Part shown: positions 62,691 through 64,000 of the stretch, piece after piece | How positions within the stretch are numbered: position 1 is the stretch's first letter | Layout of the letters: each line of letters begins with the position of its first letter | NCBI GenBank assembly: GCA_036785705.1 | Contig: JAWUZG010000337.1 | Coordinates: forward strand, 496,001-560,000 | Reading direction: 5' to 3' | Source: Acanthornis magna | Taxonomy: Eukaryota > Chordata > Aves > Passeriformes > Acanthizidae | Length of the DNA stretch: 64,000 nucleotides | The notes under the pieces: model-generated | What the model saw: the letters and a program-made list of their open reading frames with translations, nothing else | Told to the model about the DNA's origin: nothing | The model's database searches: none | Program-made: the position numbers and the translations under genes

Positions 62691-64000
62691 ATAAAATTAG
62701 ATAAATTCTTGAGTTTAGTGTTCTTTGAAATAGAACTATCAAACAGGAGCTAAATACAGGAAAAACCCCTGTTTCATTAACAAAATATTACAACTAAACA
62801 GTTCGCAATATGTATTGCAGTCAGACACTGCATATTTTTATGGCAGAAACTCTGATATTGTAGTACTTAGAGATACAAAGGCTTGAAGGTAATAAAGTTA
62901 ACCGCTTATTCATTCAAACTCCAACTTTTGCAGGAAATTGTCTGAATACTCTTTGGCATAGAGCATCTTTGATACTGTTATACCAAATACATGTTATTTA
63001 TCCCTTAAATCATAAAATGTGTTTGAATATGCCAATTTCTTTTTAATACATAATCCATACCATATCAAAATTCAGGCTTTTACTACATATACATGATGTC
63101 CAAATTCTAAATACATAGACCCATGCTGCATTCACACTGGGGTCTTGGCAGCTTCCATAACAGAGAACTCTCACAAGTGGACCAAAAGTTCAGTTAGAAA
63201 TATCATGTATTACAATCCACCATGGCAATGATGTCTTTTGCTTTGAAGATTTAAAATAAAATACAAATTTGAACAAGAAAACCTGTCAAAACAAAAAAAG
63301 ATATTTGGGGAAGAAGAAAAAATAAATAAAAATCACTGGGATGAAGGAAGAAGGAACAGTGTGGCCTTAAAAATAGCAAGAAATTCTCTCTAATAGCTTT
63401 GCCACTGATCATACCATAACCCTTGTTAAATGCATTTCATCGCAGCTCAAAATTTGAAACAGGTCTCATTTGCAGTCAAAATAAATCCAGAAAAGCTTCA
63501 TAGGGATATTTCTCGTCTAAGCTAAGTTTGTTAATCAATCATGCTAAAGAGTATAGAAAAACAATCTTTAGATTCCTGACTATCTGGAACAATTTTTCAT
63601 ATCTTGAATTCTCCATGTGATGTAAGGATATTAATACAATACACTATTCACAACATTATGACATATTATAATTATCTCCATGGATGCCAGAAACAATTTT
63701 GATCATTGTGATAGACTGGGTACTACCTAAAAGAAACAAACCCAGTATATATTTTAAAATATATGGGTACAAGTGCACTATACTTAGATCATACTGACAA
63801 AAACTTGAAGAAAGTCAAGGGCAGCTGGGGCTGGGAAAGGATGATGCCAATTTAAACTTTAAGATTGACAGCTCTGTTTGGGATAAGGAAAGCTGAGTGG
63901 ATCTTATTCAGCAAGGGAAAATCACTATGGGGGAAGAGAAGATGTAGGAGTAATATATTAAAAATAAATATGGAACTTGAGGGCATGTTTAATGTAAAGC
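62691..64000. other. unique noncoding stretch to the window end
   Basis: AT-rich sequence with no recognised gene, RNA gene or repeat. Confidence 0.55.

Overview
The window looks like bird nuclear DNA. The evidence is the kind of repeat present: 3' ends of CR1 LINEs with the avian-type tail (GGACTCAATGATCC, CCTTCCAACTC, ATTCTGTGTGATT), and two solo LTRs whose ends (TGTGCTGGTTTTGGCTG, AAACCATGACA) I know as widespread avian endogenous-retrovirus LTR ends. The DNA is AT-rich by eye, poor in repeats and poor in CpG. This is what an avian gene desert or a very long intron looks like. I cannot tell the species or locus from the sequence.

I recognise no intact protein-coding gene, tRNA, rRNA, snRNA or known miRNA. 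The many short open frames, up to 159 codons, show no domain, no gene-like order and no cross-frame support, and are about as long as chance allows. The only recognisable coding homology is a decayed reverse transcriptase inside a CR1 element.

Layout. 1-5 kb: unique AT-rich DNA with a 27-A run, an A/C-rich tract and a complementary G/T-rich tract. Between and just after these two tracts lie the two best exon-like candidates of the window (3598-3699 and 4841-5018). 5-11.6 kb: nothing recognisable. 11.62-12.07 kb: solo LTR, minus orientation. 12-19.6 kb: unique. 19.59-20.14 kb: second solo LTR, plus orientation. 20-39 kb: mostly unique DNA with a 17-bp tandem repeat, a 35-bp duplication, short microsatellites, a possible LTR-like block near 26.7-27.0 kb, and stretches that read like conserved noncoding enhancers (around 25.1 and 35.3 kb). 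39.2-41.1 kb: a 21-bp minisatellite, then a 5'-truncated, frameshifted, internally deleted CR1. 44.4-44.8 kb: a much older CR1 3' end. 45.6-46.0, 52.5-52.7 and 54.4-54.8 kb: local GC-rich blocks, the last CpG-rich. 54.2 and 55.7 kb: two ancient relics, a CR1-like 3' end and a MIR-like SINE. 61.3 and 62.6 kb: two short CR1 tails in opposite orientation.

No genes can be said to work together here. The most useful leads are possible unannotated transcript exons, candidate conserved elements and the local GC-rich blocks, all of which need RNA-seq or cross-species alignment to decide. I found no convincing sign of a novel biological system.
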